A DNA stretch of 64,000 nt. It comes from Rikenellaceae bacterium (GTDB taxonomy: Bacteria; Bacteroidota; Bacteroidia; Bacteroidales; Rikenellaceae). Below the pieces are notes generated by a model, which worked only from the letters and a program-made list of their open reading frames with translations, had not been told where the DNA came from and ran no database searches. Shown in pieces: positions 42,425 through 52,501 of this stretch. The translations under genes and the position numbers were made by a program. Positions within the stretch are counted from its first letter, which is position 1; every line of letters begins with the position of its first letter. The stretch spans positions 102,596-166,595 of the forward strand of contig SUZV01000002.1 in assembly GCA_015059715.1 (NCBI GenBank), given 5' to 3'.

Positions 42425-43360
42425 ATGAAACACAGACTTATAACGATAGCATTAACGCTCATAAGCATAGGTATTGCTTCGGCGCAGCAGAGCGACATAG
42501 TTATTCACCTCGACAGCGACGGCAGCAGTGCTATATCGTCAAGCAACGGTAGACTATCGCTCCAGCTCAACGGCACACGCTTTGAGTTGGGTCCTAAGCG
42601 AGCAGCGCAGGATAGTGTCACCTACTACGTCAAGCGCGAAGATGGCACGATGCACCAGATGTCAAAAGAGGAGCTGTATCGCGCCGCTGCCGAGAGCCAC
42701 AACAGTCACGTAACACAAGCTAAGAGACAGAAGGTATACTTCGGATTTGGCGGCTTTGGCTCACCCAACATCAACCACTTCGCCCTGCTGGAGATGGGTG
42801 CAAGTACGTTGGTAAATACCGACTATAGTATGTACTCGCCCGAGGAGGCTAACGCACTGATGTTTGGAAACTTCAAGTCAATTAACTTCAATATCAACTT
42901 AATGACTATGAACATTCCACTCAACCCTGGGCGAACACTGGCATTCTCAATGGCCTTTGGCTTTGGAATGGATAACTACACATTTGCGGACAACTACACT
43001 ATGGAGTTTCGAGATGGTATGGTACACGCTGTTGCTCTGGATGACGATACGAAGAAGTCGAAGTTGTTGGCCACTTACATACATATGCCTATGACCCTCG
43101 ACTGGAATATCAATCGTAACTTCTTTATATCGGCAGGTATTAATTTTGACATACTTGGAAACTCTCAGCTAAAGTATAAATTCCCCAAAACGACTATCGA
43201 TGGTGTAGTAAAACTCAACCCTGTACAGCTCGGTGCTACGGCGCGTATCGGATGGAAGAGATTGTACGGCTATGTCAACTACTCATTTCTTGAGATGTTC
43301 CGAGCCGGCACCGGTCCAAAGGCCAAGAGGTTCTCGGCAGGCATGGGATTCTGGTTCTAA
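42425..43360 (+). CDS. Outer-membrane beta-barrel protein
   Basis: Protein of 311 residues with a signal peptide (I-A-L-T-L-I-S-I-G-I-A-S-A-Q). Residues ~20-100 are a polar, Ser-rich extension with R-F-E-L-G and M-H-Q-M-S; the remainder shows strand pairs typical of an outer-membrane barrel (F-G-F-G-G-F-G near 105, L-A-F-S-M-A-F-G-F-G-M near 175) ending in A-G-M-G-F-W-F. Third gene of the sigma operon; possibly a target or sensor of the system. No specific family recognised. Confidence 0.75.
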   Translation: MKHRLITIALTLISIGIASAQQSDIVIHLDSDGSSAISSSNGRLSLQLNGTRFELGPKRAAQDSVTYYVKREDGTMHQMSKEELYRAAAESHNSHVTQAKRQKVYFGFGGFGSPNINHFALLEMGASTLVNTDYSMYSPEEANALMFGNFKSINFNINLMTMNIPLNPGRTLAFSMAFGFGMDNYTFADNYTMEFRDGMVHAVALDDDTKKSKLLATYIHMPMTLDWNINRNFFISAGINFDILGNSQLKYKFPKTTIDGVVKLNPVQLGATARIGWKRLYGYVNYSFLEMFRAGTGPKAKRFSAGMGFWF

Positions 43361-43384
43361 CGAATAACATAAAAACGACTCTAT

Positions 43385-43813
43385 ATGAAACGCTTAATAC
43401 TGCTAATAATCACACTGTTACCATTGACAGTATATGCACAACAGCAGAGCTTCGATGAGCTTGCGGCTGAGTACTCGACCATCGAGGGATGTACTACACT
43501 AAACATATCGAGGACGATGTTTGAGTATATGGGTGTGAGCATAGGTGCCGACTCGATGAAGGTGATATCTATTGAGCTCAGTGAGCTTATCCCCCACTTT
43601 ATGGAGCAGATTGCACCTATCGTTGCCGACATGGAGGGGCTGATGACCTTAAATACCGACGGTCAGGCGGTGGATATCTACCAACGAAGCATCGATGGTT
43701 CTGTTTGCGAGATGATAATAATAACGGCAAATAAGAGTGAGTGTATAGCTATGCTCCTCCGAGGTGACAACCTTGAGTTGCATAAGATTGACTCGCTGAT
43801 TAATGGCAATTAG
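43385..43813 (+). CDS. DUF4252 domain protein, secreted
   Basis: Protein of 142 residues with a signal peptide (L-L-I-I-T-L-L-P-L-T-V-Y-A-Q). The mature part matches the DUF4252 pattern: F-D-E-L-A-A-E-Y near 24-31, T-L-N-I-S-R-T-M-F near 38, and E-M-I-I-I-T near 112. Such proteins are common next to ECF sigma/anti-sigma pairs in Bacteroidales; function unknown. Last gene of the module, followed by an inverted repeat. Confidence 0.8.
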   Translation: MKRLILLIITLLPLTVYAQQQSFDELAAEYSTIEGCTTLNISRTMFEYMGVSIGADSMKVISIELSELIPHFMEQIAPIVADMEGLMTLNTDGQAVDIYQRSIDGSVCEMIIITANKSECIAMLLRGDNLELHKIDSLINGN

Positions 43814-43836
43814 CACTACGGAGGCGAGTAAATAGC

Positions 43837-43886
43837 AAAGAGTAGTAGAAAAGGGGTGGCAATTGTAGCCTCGTCTACTACTCTTT
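43837..43886. terminator. Bidirectional terminator
   Basis: AAAGAGTAGTAGA (43837-43849) and TCTACTACTCTTT (43874-43886), perfect 13 bp, between DUF4252 and rubrerythrin genes. Confidence 0.7.
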
Positions 43887-43922
43887 TAGTTTTAGTGGGA
43901 TTTTTAGCCACCCTGCTACGAC

Positions 43923-44504
43923 CTAATAGTTGTCGGCCATAGGCTCGAAGTATCGCTGCTCATGCTCGCACGATGGGCATAGCTTGGGGGCCATCTTTGC
44001 CTTAACGATATATCCGCAGTTGCGACACTGCCACACAATATCACCATCGCGACGGAAAAAGTCGCCATCGGTCAACCTGCTGAGTAGCTTAAGATAACGA
44101 CGCTCGTGCTCCTTCTCTACTTCAGCTACGTAGCGAAACGTTAGAGCCACCTTCTGAAAACCCTCAGCTGAGGCTGTCTCAGCAAAGGCCGAATAGAGCA
44201 CCTCCCACTCCTCGTGCTCACCCTCGGCGGCAGCCACAAGGTTACGCTCCGTATTCGATATTACGCCTGCTGGATACGAGGCGTTGTGTATCGTGGCCAT
44301 GCCACCTTCAAGATATTTAAAGAATCGCTTGGCATGCTCCATCTCCTGATCTGCTGTTGTAGCGAATACGGCAGCAATCTGCTCATATCCATCCTTCTTA
44401 GCCTGCGATGCGAAGAACGTGTAGCGGTTACGTGCCTGGCTCTCGCCAGCAAATGCCTTTAGCAGGTTCTCCTCCGTAAGTGTACCTCTAAGTGTGTTTT
44501 TCAT
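43923..44504 (-). CDS. rbr: Rubrerythrin
   Basis: Protein of 193 residues. The N-terminal four-helix ferritin-like domain carries the di-iron ligands in A-G-E-S-Q-A-R-N-R-Y (Glu20) and D-Q-E-M-E-H-A (near 52-57), then E-G-E-H-E-E and a second E-x-x-H (E-K-E-H-E-R) near 133. The C-terminus has a rubredoxin-type site C-R-N-C-G and C-P-S-C. It reduces hydrogen peroxide in anaerobes, with the rubredoxin domain passing electrons. This fits an anaerobic or oxygen-tolerant gut-type lifestyle. Confidence 0.97.
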   Translation of the reverse strand: MKNTLRGTLTEENLLKAFAGESQARNRYTFFASQAKKDGYEQIAAVFATTADQEMEHAKRFFKYLEGGMATIHNASYPAGVISNTERNLVAAAEGEHEEWEVLYSAFAETASAEGFQKVALTFRYVAEVEKEHERRYLKLLSRLTDGDFFRRDGDIVWQCRNCGYIVKAKMAPKLCPSCEHEQRYFEPMADNY

Positions 44505-44620
44505 AGTGTTAGAATTAAAAGTTACACCCTCACACCATACAAAAGGCGAGCCAAAGAGAGGTTGGCAACCAGAGTTTGCCTCGTAGCAGTATGCCTATAA
44601 AAAATTCGTATGCAAGCTAA

Positions 44621-44650
44621 TTGCTATTTTCCTTTTTTTTGCTACCTTTG
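44621..44650 (+). promoter_or_regulatory. Promoter of ettA
   Basis: TTG (44621-44623), 19-bp spacer, TACCTTTG (44643-44650), 35 bp before the ATG at 44686. Confidence 0.78.
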
Positions 44651-44685
44651 CAAGATAAAGCGAAATTAAATAATAGTAATTATAT

Positions 44686-46365
44686 ATGGCAGACGAAAAG
44701 ATTATTTTTTCGATGGTTGGCGTGAGCAAGGTGCTCAACAACAACAAGAAGATCTTGAACAACATCTACCTGTCGTTCTTCTACGGCGCAAAGATTGGTA
44801 TTATCGGTCTTAATGGCTCGGGTAAGTCTACCCTTATGAAGATTATCGCAGGTATCGACAAGAGCTTTCAGGGCGAGGTGGTATTCTCGCCAGGCTACAC
44901 CGTAGGTTATCTGGAGCAGGAGCCTCAGCTCGACCCAACTAAGACCGTTAAGGAGATTGTAGAGGAGGGTGCGGCCCAGACCGTAGCACTACTCAAGGAG
45001 TATGAGGATATCAATATGAAGCTCTGCGAGCCAATGTCAGATGACGAGATGGCGCGTCTTATAGAGCGTCAGGGTGAGCTATACGAGAAGATTGACCAGG
45101 TGAACGGATGGGAGCTCGATAGCGTCCTTGAGCGCGCCATGGATGCCTTGCGCTGTCCCGACGGCGACCAGCCTGTGAATGTACTCTCGGGTGGTGAGCG
45201 TCGTCGAGTGGCACTCTGTCGCCTACTTCTCCAGCAGCCAGACGTACTCCTTCTCGACGAGCCTACCAACCACCTCGATGCCGAGAGTATCGACTGGCTT
45301 GAGCAGCATCTCCAGCAGTATAAGGGTACGGTTATCGCCGTTACGCACGACCGCTACTTCCTCGACAACGTGGCAGGCTGGATTTTAGAGCTCGACCGTG
45401 GCGAGGGAATACCTTGGAAGGGCAACTACTCTGGATGGCTTGAGCAGAAGACACAGCGCATGGCGATGGAGGAGAAGCAGGAGAGCAAGCGTCGCAAGAC
45501 CCTTGAGCGCGAGCTTGAGTGGGTGCGTATGTCGCCCTCAGGACGACACGCCAAGTCTAAGGCTCGTCTTTCGGCCTACGACAAGATGATGAATGCCGAC
45601 ACCAAGGAGCGCGAGGAGAAGCTCGAAATATATATCCCCAATGGTCCACGTCTTGGCGATGTTGTCATCGAGGCACATGGCGTGAGCAAGGCCTTTGGTG
45701 ATCGTGTGCTCTACGAGAATTTGGAGTTCTCGCTACCCCCAGCAGGTATTGTGGGTGTCATAGGCCCTAACGGTACGGGTAAGACCACACTCTTCCGCAT
45801 GATTATGGGGCTTGATGAGCCTACATCGGGCAGCTTCCGCGTAGGTCCTACCGTAAAGCTCGCCTATGTCGACCAGCAACATAAGTCTATCGACCCAGAG
45901 AAGACCGTATACGAGGTTATCTCGCAGAACTCGGACCTTATACAGCTTGGCAACCGCCAGGTGCCTGCACGTGCCTACGTAGGTCGCTTCAACTTCAACG
46001 GTGCTGACCAGGAGAAGAAGTGTGGTGTATTGTCGGGTGGTGAGCGTAATCGTCTACACTTAGCCCTTGCGCTCAAGGAGCAGGGTAACGTACTCCTCCT
46101 CGATGAGCCTACCAACGATATCGATGTCAATACGTTACGTGCGTTAGAGGAGGGTCTTGAGAACTTCGCAGGTTGCGCTGTGGTCATCTCGCACGACCGT
46201 TGGTTCTTAGACCGTATCGCCACACACATCCTATCATTCGAGGGCGACTCGAAGGTTGTATTCTACGAGGGTTCATATTCGGAGTACGAGGCGTGGAAAA
46301 AGGCTCAGGGTGAGGATACTACCCCTAAGCGTGTTAAGTATAAGAAACTATTAGCAGAGCAGTAA
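44686..46365 (+). CDS. ettA: Energy-dependent translational throttle protein EttA (ABC-F)
   Basis: Protein of 559 residues with two ABC ATPase domains and no membrane segment. First domain: G-L-N-G-S-G-K-S-T near 43 and L-S-G-G-E-R-R-R near 166; second: G-P-N-G-T-G-K-T-T near 361 and L-S-G-G-E-R-N-R near 447. The linker ([12 protein letters not shown] near 282) and an arm insertion in the first domain fit EttA rather than Uup. It binds the ribosomal E site and gates early elongation according to ATP level. hisS follows after 2 bp and is probably in the same transcript. Confidence 0.95.
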   Translation: MADEKIIFSMVGVSKVLNNNKKILNNIYLSFFYGAKIGIIGLNGSGKSTLMKIIAGIDKSFQGEVVFSPGYTVGYLEQEPQLDPTKTVKEIVEEGAAQTVALLKEYEDINMKLCEPMSDDEMARLIERQGELYEKIDQVNGWELDSVLERAMDALRCPDGDQPVNVLSGGERRRVALCRLLLQQPDVLLLDEPTNHLDAESIDWLEQHLQQYKGTVIAVTHDRYFLDNVAGWILELDRGEGIPWKGNYSGWLEQKTQRMAMEEKQESKRRKTLERELEWVRMSPSGRHAKSKARLSAYDKMMNADTKEREEKLEIYIPNGPRLGDVVIEAHGVSKAFGDRVLYENLEFSLPPAGIVGVIGPNGTGKTTLFRMIMGLDEPTSGSFRVGPTVKLAYVDQQHKSIDPEKTVYEVISQNSDLIQLGNRQVPARAYVGRFNFNGADQEKKCGVLSGGERNRLHLALALKEQGNVLLLDEPTNDIDVNTLRALEEGLENFAGCAVVISHDRWFLDRIATHILSFEGDSKVVFYEGSYSEYEAWKKAQGEDTTPKRVKYKKLLAEQ

Positions 46366-46367
46366 TA

Positions 46368-47708
46368 ATGGCACAGAAACCATCAATACCAAAGGGCACT
46401 CGCGACTTCTCACCCGAGGAGATGATGCGTCGCACCTATATTTTCGACACCATAAAGAGCGTATTTCGACTCTTTGGCTATGCACCTCTTGAGACTCCAT
46501 CTATGGAGAATCTATCGACCCTGCTGGGGAAGTATGGCGACGAGGGCGATAAGCTACTATTCAAGATTCTCAACTCGGGCGACTACGGAGCTAAGCTCTC
46601 GGAGGAGGAGCTACGTCAGGCATCGAAGATATCAGAGAAGGGTCTTAGATACGACCTTACTGTCCCCTTTGCTCGCTATGTTGTGCAGCACCAAAACGAG
46701 ATTGTCTTTCCGTTTAAGCGATACCAGATACAACCCGTATGGCGAGCAGACCGCCCACAGAAGGGTCGCTACCGCGAGTTTTATCAGTGCGATGTCGATG
46801 TTATCGGCTCGAAGTCGTTGCTTAGCGAGGTAGAGTTGGTCGATATTGTAGCGCGTGTATTCTCAAAACTCGGTATCGCGGTGACGCTTAAGATGAACAA
46901 CCGCAAAATATTATATGGCATAGCAGAGTCTATCGGACATGCCGACAAGATGGTCGACATAACAGTAGCTATCGACAAGCTCGATAAAATCGGCTTAGAC
47001 AACGTTAAGGCCGAGCTACGTGAGCGTGGCATCGACGATGAGGCTATCACTAAGCTTCAACCGATACTTGAGCTTAGCGGCACTAACAGTGAGAAGCTGA
47101 GCAAGCTGGGTGACATCATCGGAGAGTCGGAAACTGGTGTTAAGGGTATCGAGGAGATGCGCACCATATTTGATAATGTCGCTGCCCTGGGCATCGGTAT
47201 AACCCCAGAGCTCGACCTATCGCTGGCGCGTGGACTAAACTACTACACAGGAGCTATCTTCGAGGTTAAGGCTAACGACTTTGCTATAGGCTCTATCTCG
47301 GGTGGTGGTCGCTACGACGACCTTACAGGTATATTCGGAATGCCAGGCATGTCGGGCGTAGGCATATCGTTTGGTGCCGACCGCATATATGATGTTATGC
47401 TCGGTCTGAATCTATTCCCCGAGGAGCTTGCCTGCTCAACCAAGGTGCTCTTCGTAAACCTCGGAGCAGCCGAGGAGCAGTGCTCGATGCAACTCGTTGC
47501 CAAGCTTCGCGATAGAGGCGTAGCAAGTGAGATATACCCCGAGGCGGCGAAGATGAAGAAGCAGATGGAGTATGCCAACCGCCGTGGCATCCCATACGTT
47601 GTAATAATAGGCTCTAACGAGCTTGAGCGCGGCGTGGCTACGATCAAGGACATGCGCTCGGGAGAGCAGTCTGAGATGACATTCGAGGAGCTTGTGGCAA
47701 CGCTGTAA
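46368..47708 (+). CDS. hisS: Histidyl-tRNA synthetase
   Basis: Protein of 446 residues. Class II motifs are clear: P-K-G-T-R-D-F at the start, [11 protein letters not shown] near 97, motif 2 [16 protein letters not shown] near 123, and the histidine-specific A-R-G-L-N-Y-Y-T-G near 288. The C-terminal ~90 residues form the anticodon-binding domain. It charges tRNA-His; the window also holds a tRNA-His gene at 27702. Overall order ettA-hisS-S41 protease is compact (2-16 bp gaps). Confidence 0.97.
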   Translation: MAQKPSIPKGTRDFSPEEMMRRTYIFDTIKSVFRLFGYAPLETPSMENLSTLLGKYGDEGDKLLFKILNSGDYGAKLSEEELRQASKISEKGLRYDLTVPFARYVVQHQNEIVFPFKRYQIQPVWRADRPQKGRYREFYQCDVDVIGSKSLLSEVELVDIVARVFSKLGIAVTLKMNNRKILYGIAESIGHADKMVDITVAIDKLDKIGLDNVKAELRERGIDDEAITKLQPILELSGTNSEKLSKLGDIIGESETGVKGIEEMRTIFDNVAALGIGITPELDLSLARGLNYYTGAIFEVKANDFAIGSISGGGRYDDLTGIFGMPGMSGVGISFGADRIYDVMLGLNLFPEELACSTKVLFVNLGAAEEQCSMQLVAKLRDRGVASEIYPEAAKMKKQMEYANRRGIPYVVIIGSNELERGVATIKDMRSGEQSEMTFEELVATL

Positions 47709-47724
47709 TATACTGATATAATAG

Positions 47725-49290
47725 ATGAAACGCTTCTTTATCTTAACTACGGCTTTAATGCTTACGTGGCTAAGTGCTACGGCTCAGCTTACCGAGCAGC
47801 AACAGATACAGAAGCTCAACCTTGTCTACCAGCAGCTACGCAGCAACTATGTCGATGATGTGCCTCTTGAGCCATTGGTTCAGGAGGCTATCATCGCAAC
47901 ACTCAAACGCCTCGACCCCCACTCCTCCTACCTCGATAGCGAGCAGATGGCTAACCTTCGGCAGCGGCTACGTGGCGAGTTTGCAGGCGTAGGCATAAGG
48001 TATATTATGCACCGCGACACCCTTGTCGTAAGAGGTGTTATCGAGCACTCACCAGCCGAGAGAGCCAGAATAGAGCCAAATGACCGCATTACGGCTATCG
48101 ACAATCGCTCGATAGTTGGCATCGCATTAGATAGCATCCCCAAGCTACTGCGTGGCAAGGTCGGCAGCACAACGACTATAAGCGTAGTGCGGCGCGGCGA
48201 GCCTAACACACTAAATATAAGCCTTAAGCGAGATATTATAGAGAGTAGTGCTATAACTGCATCCTTCAGCATCGATAGCATAGGATATATCGCCATATCT
48301 AAGTTCTCGAAACCTTTAGCATCGGAGTTTCTTGCCGCCTATCGCAGGCTTGGCGATATAAAATCACTCGTTATCGACCTTAGGGATAATAGTGGCGGAG
48401 CTATCACCTCGGCTACAGACCTTACGGGGTTATTTCTCAGCAAGGGTGATGTGATAGTGAGCACCGAGGGGCGCACAAATAGCATTGTCTATGACAAGAA
48501 GAAGGATGGTCCACTTCGAGATATCCCCCTCGTTGTTATCATTAATGAGGGGAGTGCTTCGGCCAGCGAGATTTTCGCAGGAGCTATTCAGGACCACGAC
48601 AGAGGCGTTATCGTTGGCCGTACAAGTTTCGGCAAGGGCTTAGTGCAGAGGGTTATAGACTTTAAGGATGGTACGGGCATGACCCTTACGGTAGCACGCT
48701 ATAAAACACCATCGGGACGCATCATCCAGCGTCCCTATACTATGGGGCAGGGCGACGAGTATATGCACGACACAATTCGCTATATGCATCCTGGCTCGAT
48801 ACCCCATAACGATACACTTCTCTTTGCGACTCTTAAGCGCGGACGCAAGGTATACGGAGGTGGCGGCATAACCCCTGACATCTACATAGATAGCAACGCT
48901 GTAAGACTCTCGCAGAGTGTTGTAAAGGCTCACTCTGAGGGGTGCTTTGAGCATACAGCCATAGATATTTGGGACCATATATCAGCCGATGAGCTAAGAG
49001 CCAACTACCCCACTGTCAAGCAGTTTTATGACAACTATCAGATTAGCGATACAATAAAGGGGCTCTTTATCCACTCCTCGGGTATTAGTTCCGACTCTCT
49101 TAGCGCGCCTGATTGCAGCTTTATCAGGATTATGATACTTGCGACTATGGCAGAGCATCTCTACGGTGGCGATGCACGATACTATATATATAATGTAGGC
49201 TTTGACCCAATGGTTCGACGTGCTCTATCGTTGGCAAGCGACACCGAGGAGATAGAGCGCGTACTAAGGGGTGCCGAGAGTATAGATTAG
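47725..49290 (+). CDS. S41 family carboxy-terminal processing protease
   Basis: Protein of 521 residues with a signal peptide (L-M-L-T-W-L-S-A-T-A-Q). A PDZ domain (G-V-I-E-H-S-P-A-E-R-A-R-I near 110) precedes the tail-specific protease core with catalytic Ser in N-E-G-S-A-S-A-S-E near 275-283 and Lys in S-F-G-K-G-L-V-Q near 302. A ~150-residue C-terminal extension has no clear fold. Periplasmic processing of envelope proteins; exact targets unknown. Confidence 0.92.
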   Translation: MKRFFILTTALMLTWLSATAQLTEQQQIQKLNLVYQQLRSNYVDDVPLEPLVQEAIIATLKRLDPHSSYLDSEQMANLRQRLRGEFAGVGIRYIMHRDTLVVRGVIEHSPAERARIEPNDRITAIDNRSIVGIALDSIPKLLRGKVGSTTTISVVRRGEPNTLNISLKRDIIESSAITASFSIDSIGYIAISKFSKPLASEFLAAYRRLGDIKSLVIDLRDNSGGAITSATDLTGLFLSKGDVIVSTEGRTNSIVYDKKKDGPLRDIPLVVIINEGSASASEIFAGAIQDHDRGVIVGRTSFGKGLVQRVIDFKDGTGMTLTVARYKTPSGRIIQRPYTMGQGDEYMHDTIRYMHPGSIPHNDTLLFATLKRGRKVYGGGGITPDIYIDSNAVRLSQSVVKAHSEGCFEHTAIDIWDHISADELRANYPTVKQFYDNYQISDTIKGLFIHSSGISSDSLSAPDCSFIRIMILATMAEHLYGGDARYYIYNVGFDPMVRRALSLASDTEEIERVLRGAESID

Positions 49291-49317
49291 GTGTAGATGG
49301 TATTTTAGTTATAAAAA

Positions 49318-49349
49318 TTTGGTAGTTTGTAAATAATTGCGTATCTTCG
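49318..49349 (+). promoter_or_regulatory. Promoter of the DUF3276 gene
   Basis: TTTG (49318-49321), 20-bp spacer, TATCTTCG (49342-49349; one mismatch to TAnnTTTG), 40 bp before the ATG. Confidence 0.6.
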
Positions 49350-49388
49350 TTATGCGAATTATCGAGATACAATAAAAACTACAAATCT

Positions 49389-49730
49389 ATGACACCAGAC
49401 TTTACACCTCATCACGACACTGAGGACCGAGGAGAACACATCTGTTCGAAGGTTATTCGAGCAGGCAAGCGTACCTACTTTATCGATGTTAAGGCTACAC
49501 GTGGCGATGACTACTACCTTACGATTACCGAGTCGCGCAAGCGCATCGACAAGGATGGCTACGCAACATTCTCGCGCAACCAGATATACCTCTACAAGGA
49601 GGATTTTAAGAAGTTTGCTGAGGGTCTTGACCAGATGGTAGAGTTTGTCAAGTGCCATAAGCCAGAGTATTTTGCCGCTGATGAGAGCTTAGCTACTACA
49701 TCAATAGACGAGGAGTTCGACAACCTCTAA
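49389..49730 (+). CDS. DUF3276 (PUR-alpha-like) nucleic-acid-binding protein
   Basis: Protein of 113 residues with the PUR repeat pattern: R-T-Y-F-I-D-V-K-A-T-R-G-D-D-Y-Y-L near 31-47 and I-T-E-S-R-K-R. The family is found across Bacteroidota and in Borrelia, where a PUR protein binds DNA and RNA. Cytoplasmic; likely a regulator. Own promoter and strong terminator, so it is a single-gene unit. Confidence 0.88.
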   Translation: MTPDFTPHHDTEDRGEHICSKVIRAGKRTYFIDVKATRGDDYYLTITESRKRIDKDGYATFSRNQIYLYKEDFKKFAEGLDQMVEFVKCHKPEYFAADESLATTSIDEEFDNL

Positions 49731-49784
49731 CCGAGGTGTCGATGACAAGATATTTTTAGAGAAGCGTTAACGAGTAGATAATCG

Positions 49785-49823
49785 GTTCCGACACGATGCA
49801 ACGTATGCAGGTGTCGGAACTTT
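49785..49823 (+). terminator. Terminator after DUF3276 gene
   Basis: GTTCCGACAC (49785-49794) and GTGTCGGAAC (49811-49820), perfect 10 bp with a 16-nt loop, followed by TTT. Confidence 0.7.
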
Positions 49824-49843
49824 AATTAGTTATAAAAGAGGGG

Positions 49844-50851
49844 ATGGAGCGTGTATTATTAGGCTTTAGTGGAGGTATGGATAGTACCACCGCAGCGAGG
49901 ATTCTTCGTAGCGAGGGTTATAGCGTTGTTGCGCTCACCATCGATACCCTACTATCCTCGGATGCTATAGCCAAGGCTGAGCGCGTGGCTGCGGAGTTGG
50001 ACATTGAGTGGCACCTCTACGATGCGCGTGAGCGTTTTCGGCGCGATATCGTAGATTACTTCTGCCGAGAGTACGCCTCGGGGCACACCCCAGCACCCTG
50101 TACTCGCTGTAACACCCTTATCAAGTGGCAGATACTTAGCGAGGTGGCCGACAGTCTCGGCATTAGACACATCGCTACGGGCCACTACTTCAATATAGAA
50201 CAGCACGATGGTAGATACTATGTTGCCAAGGGTGTAGATAGCGTTAAGGATCAGTCGTACTACCTCTGGGGCCTTGACCAGAGGACACTCTCGCGGGCCT
50301 TAACACCAATGGGTAGTGTACTTAAGAGCGATATCCGCGAGATGTTTAGCGATAGGCGCGAGAGTATGGGCATCTGCTTCCTTCAGGGTCGCCCCTATAC
50401 CGAGTTTTTAGAGGCTAATGGTGTCGAGATGCCAGAGGGAGATATTCTCGCGGAGGATGGCTCGCTACGTGGTAGGCACAACGGCATTGCCCGCTATACC
50501 ATAGGCCAAAAGCGCGGTAAGGGTCTTGGTGATGGCGACAGAGTCATTAATATTGACAGTGCGCATAACTGCATCGTTGTAGGCAGGAGCGAATCACTGC
50601 TTAAACATACGCTATATGTAAGCGATTGTAATATTATAGATATCAACGAACTACTAACAAGCGACGATATCACTATCAAGATACGAGGATTGGGACGTAA
50701 CCCCGAGCTTACGGTTAAGATAACAGAGTGTGGCGAGGGGTATAAAGTAACTACAGAAGATGCTGCCTATGCCCCAGCAAAGGGTCAACCATTGGTCTTT
50801 TATCGCGATAATTTGGTGCTTGGTGGAGGGTGGCTTGTCGATTTCGAATAA
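49844..50851 (+). CDS. mnmA: tRNA-specific 2-thiouridylase
   Basis: Protein of 335 residues. The PP-loop motif F-S-G-G-M-D-S-T lies at residues 7-14; the two catalytic cysteines are in A-P-C-T-R-C-N near 85 and M-G-I-C-F-L-Q near 178; F-D-Q-type recognition is represented by Y-L-W-G-L-D-Q near 140. It thiolates U34 of tRNA Lys, Glu and Gln. The C-terminal domain is shorter than in E. coli (368 residues). The window also encodes mnmE, which modifies position 5 of the same uridine. The next promoter lies over its 3' end. Confidence 0.94.
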   Translation: MERVLLGFSGGMDSTTAARILRSEGYSVVALTIDTLLSSDAIAKAERVAAELDIEWHLYDARERFRRDIVDYFCREYASGHTPAPCTRCNTLIKWQILSEVADSLGIRHIATGHYFNIEQHDGRYYVAKGVDSVKDQSYYLWGLDQRTLSRALTPMGSVLKSDIREMFSDRRESMGICFLQGRPYTEFLEANGVEMPEGDILAEDGSLRGRHNGIARYTIGQKRGKGLGDGDRVINIDSAHNCIVVGRSESLLKHTLYVSDCNIIDINELLTSDDITIKIRGLGRNPELTVKITECGEGYKVTTEDAAYAPAKGQPLVFYRDNLVLGGGWLVDFE

Positions 50852-50865
50852 ATGTTGTATATTTG
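50835..50865 (+). promoter_or_regulatory. Promoter of the DedA-like gene, overlapping mnmA 3' end
   Basis: TTG (50835-50837, inside mnmA), 20-bp spacer, TATATTTG (50858-50865). The start codon is at 50954, giving a leader of about 85 nt. Confidence 0.7.
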
Positions 50866-50953
50866 CGCGCCTTATATTTAGGCAGCAACAGACTCTATCG
50901 ACAAAGATGGAGCTTGTTTATAGGGTGCAAAAATTAAATTATTCGAACATCAT

Positions 50954-51682
50954 ATGATTAAAAGGTTGTACAACTGGGTATTATCGTGGAGCGAGAGCCG
51001 TTGGGGATGGCTCGCGCTATTTGTTATCGCACTCTTCGAGGCAAGCTGGTTTCCCCTGCCTCCCGATGTACTCCTCATCGCCCTATGCTTAGGAGCTCCC
51101 AAGAAGTCATTCCGTTTTGCCACGCTATGTCTTATCGGCTCTGTGTTAGGTGCTTCGTTAGGCTATGGCATAGGTCACTTCCTCTGGGTAACGCCCTCGG
51201 GCGATCCTACGGCTGTTGCGACATTCTTCTACGACCATGTGTTTAGCATCGAGAGCTTTAACAACGTAGGCTCGTTATACGACCAATTTAACTTCTGGAT
51301 TGTATTTACAGCAGGTTTTACACCACTACCATTTAAGCTCTTTACCATCGCTGGTGGTATGTTTAGCATCAACTTCGTGATGTTTATCATCGCCTCGATG
51401 GTATCTCGCGGTATGCGTTTCTTCCTTATCAGCTGGCTGATATGGCGTTTCGGTGCTCCTATCAAGAGCTTTATCGACAAGTACTTCAACCTGTTGGCTA
51501 CGCTCTTCACCTTCATACTTATAGGCTTTACAGCCCTTGCATTTTGGCTCTTTGGCAGCGAGGGTGGCAGCGCAGAAGAGAGTGCTACGGATAGTGTCGA
51601 GATGGTAGAGAGTACTACCACGTCGAACGATAGCGCAGAGGGCGATGTTATAGAGTTTGAGGCTACGGCTGACGAGAGATAA
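50954..51682 (+). CDS. YqaA/DedA-like VTT-domain membrane protein
   Basis: Protein of 242 residues with about five membrane segments in residues 18-200: F-V-I-A-L-F-E-A-S-W-F-P-L-P-P-D near 23-38 is the conserved re-entrant motif of the DedA/VTT family, and G-F-T-P-L-P-F-K-L-F near 120 is the second. The last ~35 residues are acidic and Ser/Thr-rich. DedA proteins help flip undecaprenyl phosphate or phospholipid; this YqaA branch is less studied. It ends 11 bp before aroE. Confidence 0.85.
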   Translation: MIKRLYNWVLSWSESRWGWLALFVIALFEASWFPLPPDVLLIALCLGAPKKSFRFATLCLIGSVLGASLGYGIGHFLWVTPSGDPTAVATFFYDHVFSIESFNNVGSLYDQFNFWIVFTAGFTPLPFKLFTIAGGMFSINFVMFIIASMVSRGMRFFLISWLIWRFGAPIKSFIDKYFNLLATLFTFILIGFTALAFWLFGSEGGSAEESATDSVEMVESTTTSNDSAEGDVIEFEATADER

Positions 51683-51693
51683 TATTGCAAGCT

Positions 51694-52452
51694 ATGCTAC
51701 ACTTTGGACTTATTGGCCAATCACTTGGTCACTCTTTCTCGAAGAGGTTTTTTAGCGCGAAGTTCTCTGCCGAGCAGATTGATGCAGACTACCAACTTAT
51801 TGAGTTAGAGAGTATCGACATGCTCAACGAGGCTATTGCGAAGTATCATCTTTCGGGTTTTAACGTCACTATACCATACAAGGAGAGCATCATCCCCTAC
51901 CTTGATGAACTTACTGAGGAGGCTAAGGCTATTGGTGCTGTAAACTGCGTCGTTATCAAGGAGGGACGCAAAATAGGCTATAACACCGATGTTACGGGCA
52001 TCGAGGCCTCGCTCGAATGGTTAGATGTAGATGCCGACACACGCGCCCTTATCCTCGGTACTGGAGGGGCCTCTAAGGCTGTGCAACACGTATTTAGGCG
52101 ATACAATATCCCATATAGTACAGTATCTCGCAATGCCGATAAGGGCGACTACACATATTCCGAACTTAGCTCGGAAGTTATCACCAAGCACACCATCATC
52201 GTAAACACAACGCCTGTTGGCATGTTTCCCGACGTGGATAACGCACCAGAACTGTGCTACGACCACATAGGCCCTACACATAGGCTCTTTGACCTTGTGT
52301 ATAACCCAGCCAACACACGTTTCTTGAATTTGGGCAAGGGGCGAGGTGCCAAGACCTTAGGCGGTATGCTTATGCTACAGACACAGGCCATAGCCTCGTG
52401 GCATATATGGCGCAGGGAGCTATCCATAGCGGTAGTAGATGATGCCTTATAG
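51694..52452 (+). CDS. aroE: Shikimate dehydrogenase
   Basis: Protein of 252 residues from the ATG at 51694; a TTG three codons earlier is less likely. Substrate motif S-L-G-H-S-F-S at 10-16, catalytic Lys in T-I-P-Y-K near 63-67, NADP-binding loop L-G-T-G-G-A-S-K near 120. It reduces 3-dehydroshikimate in aromatic amino-acid synthesis. Convergent with the DUF2007 gene; the 49-bp gap shows no hairpin. Confidence 0.96.
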   Translation: MLHFGLIGQSLGHSFSKRFFSAKFSAEQIDADYQLIELESIDMLNEAIAKYHLSGFNVTIPYKESIIPYLDELTEEAKAIGAVNCVVIKEGRKIGYNTDVTGIEASLEWLDVDADTRALILGTGGASKAVQHVFRRYNIPYSTVSRNADKGDYTYSELSSEVITKHTIIVNTTPVGMFPDVDNAPELCYDHIGPTHRLFDLVYNPANTRFLNLGKGRGAKTLGGMLMLQTQAIASWHIWRRELSIAVVDDAL

Positions 52453-52501
52453 CAACAAAGAACGCCAAAAGAGACTTTCAATTCACTCTCCCACGCCCAT
52501 T

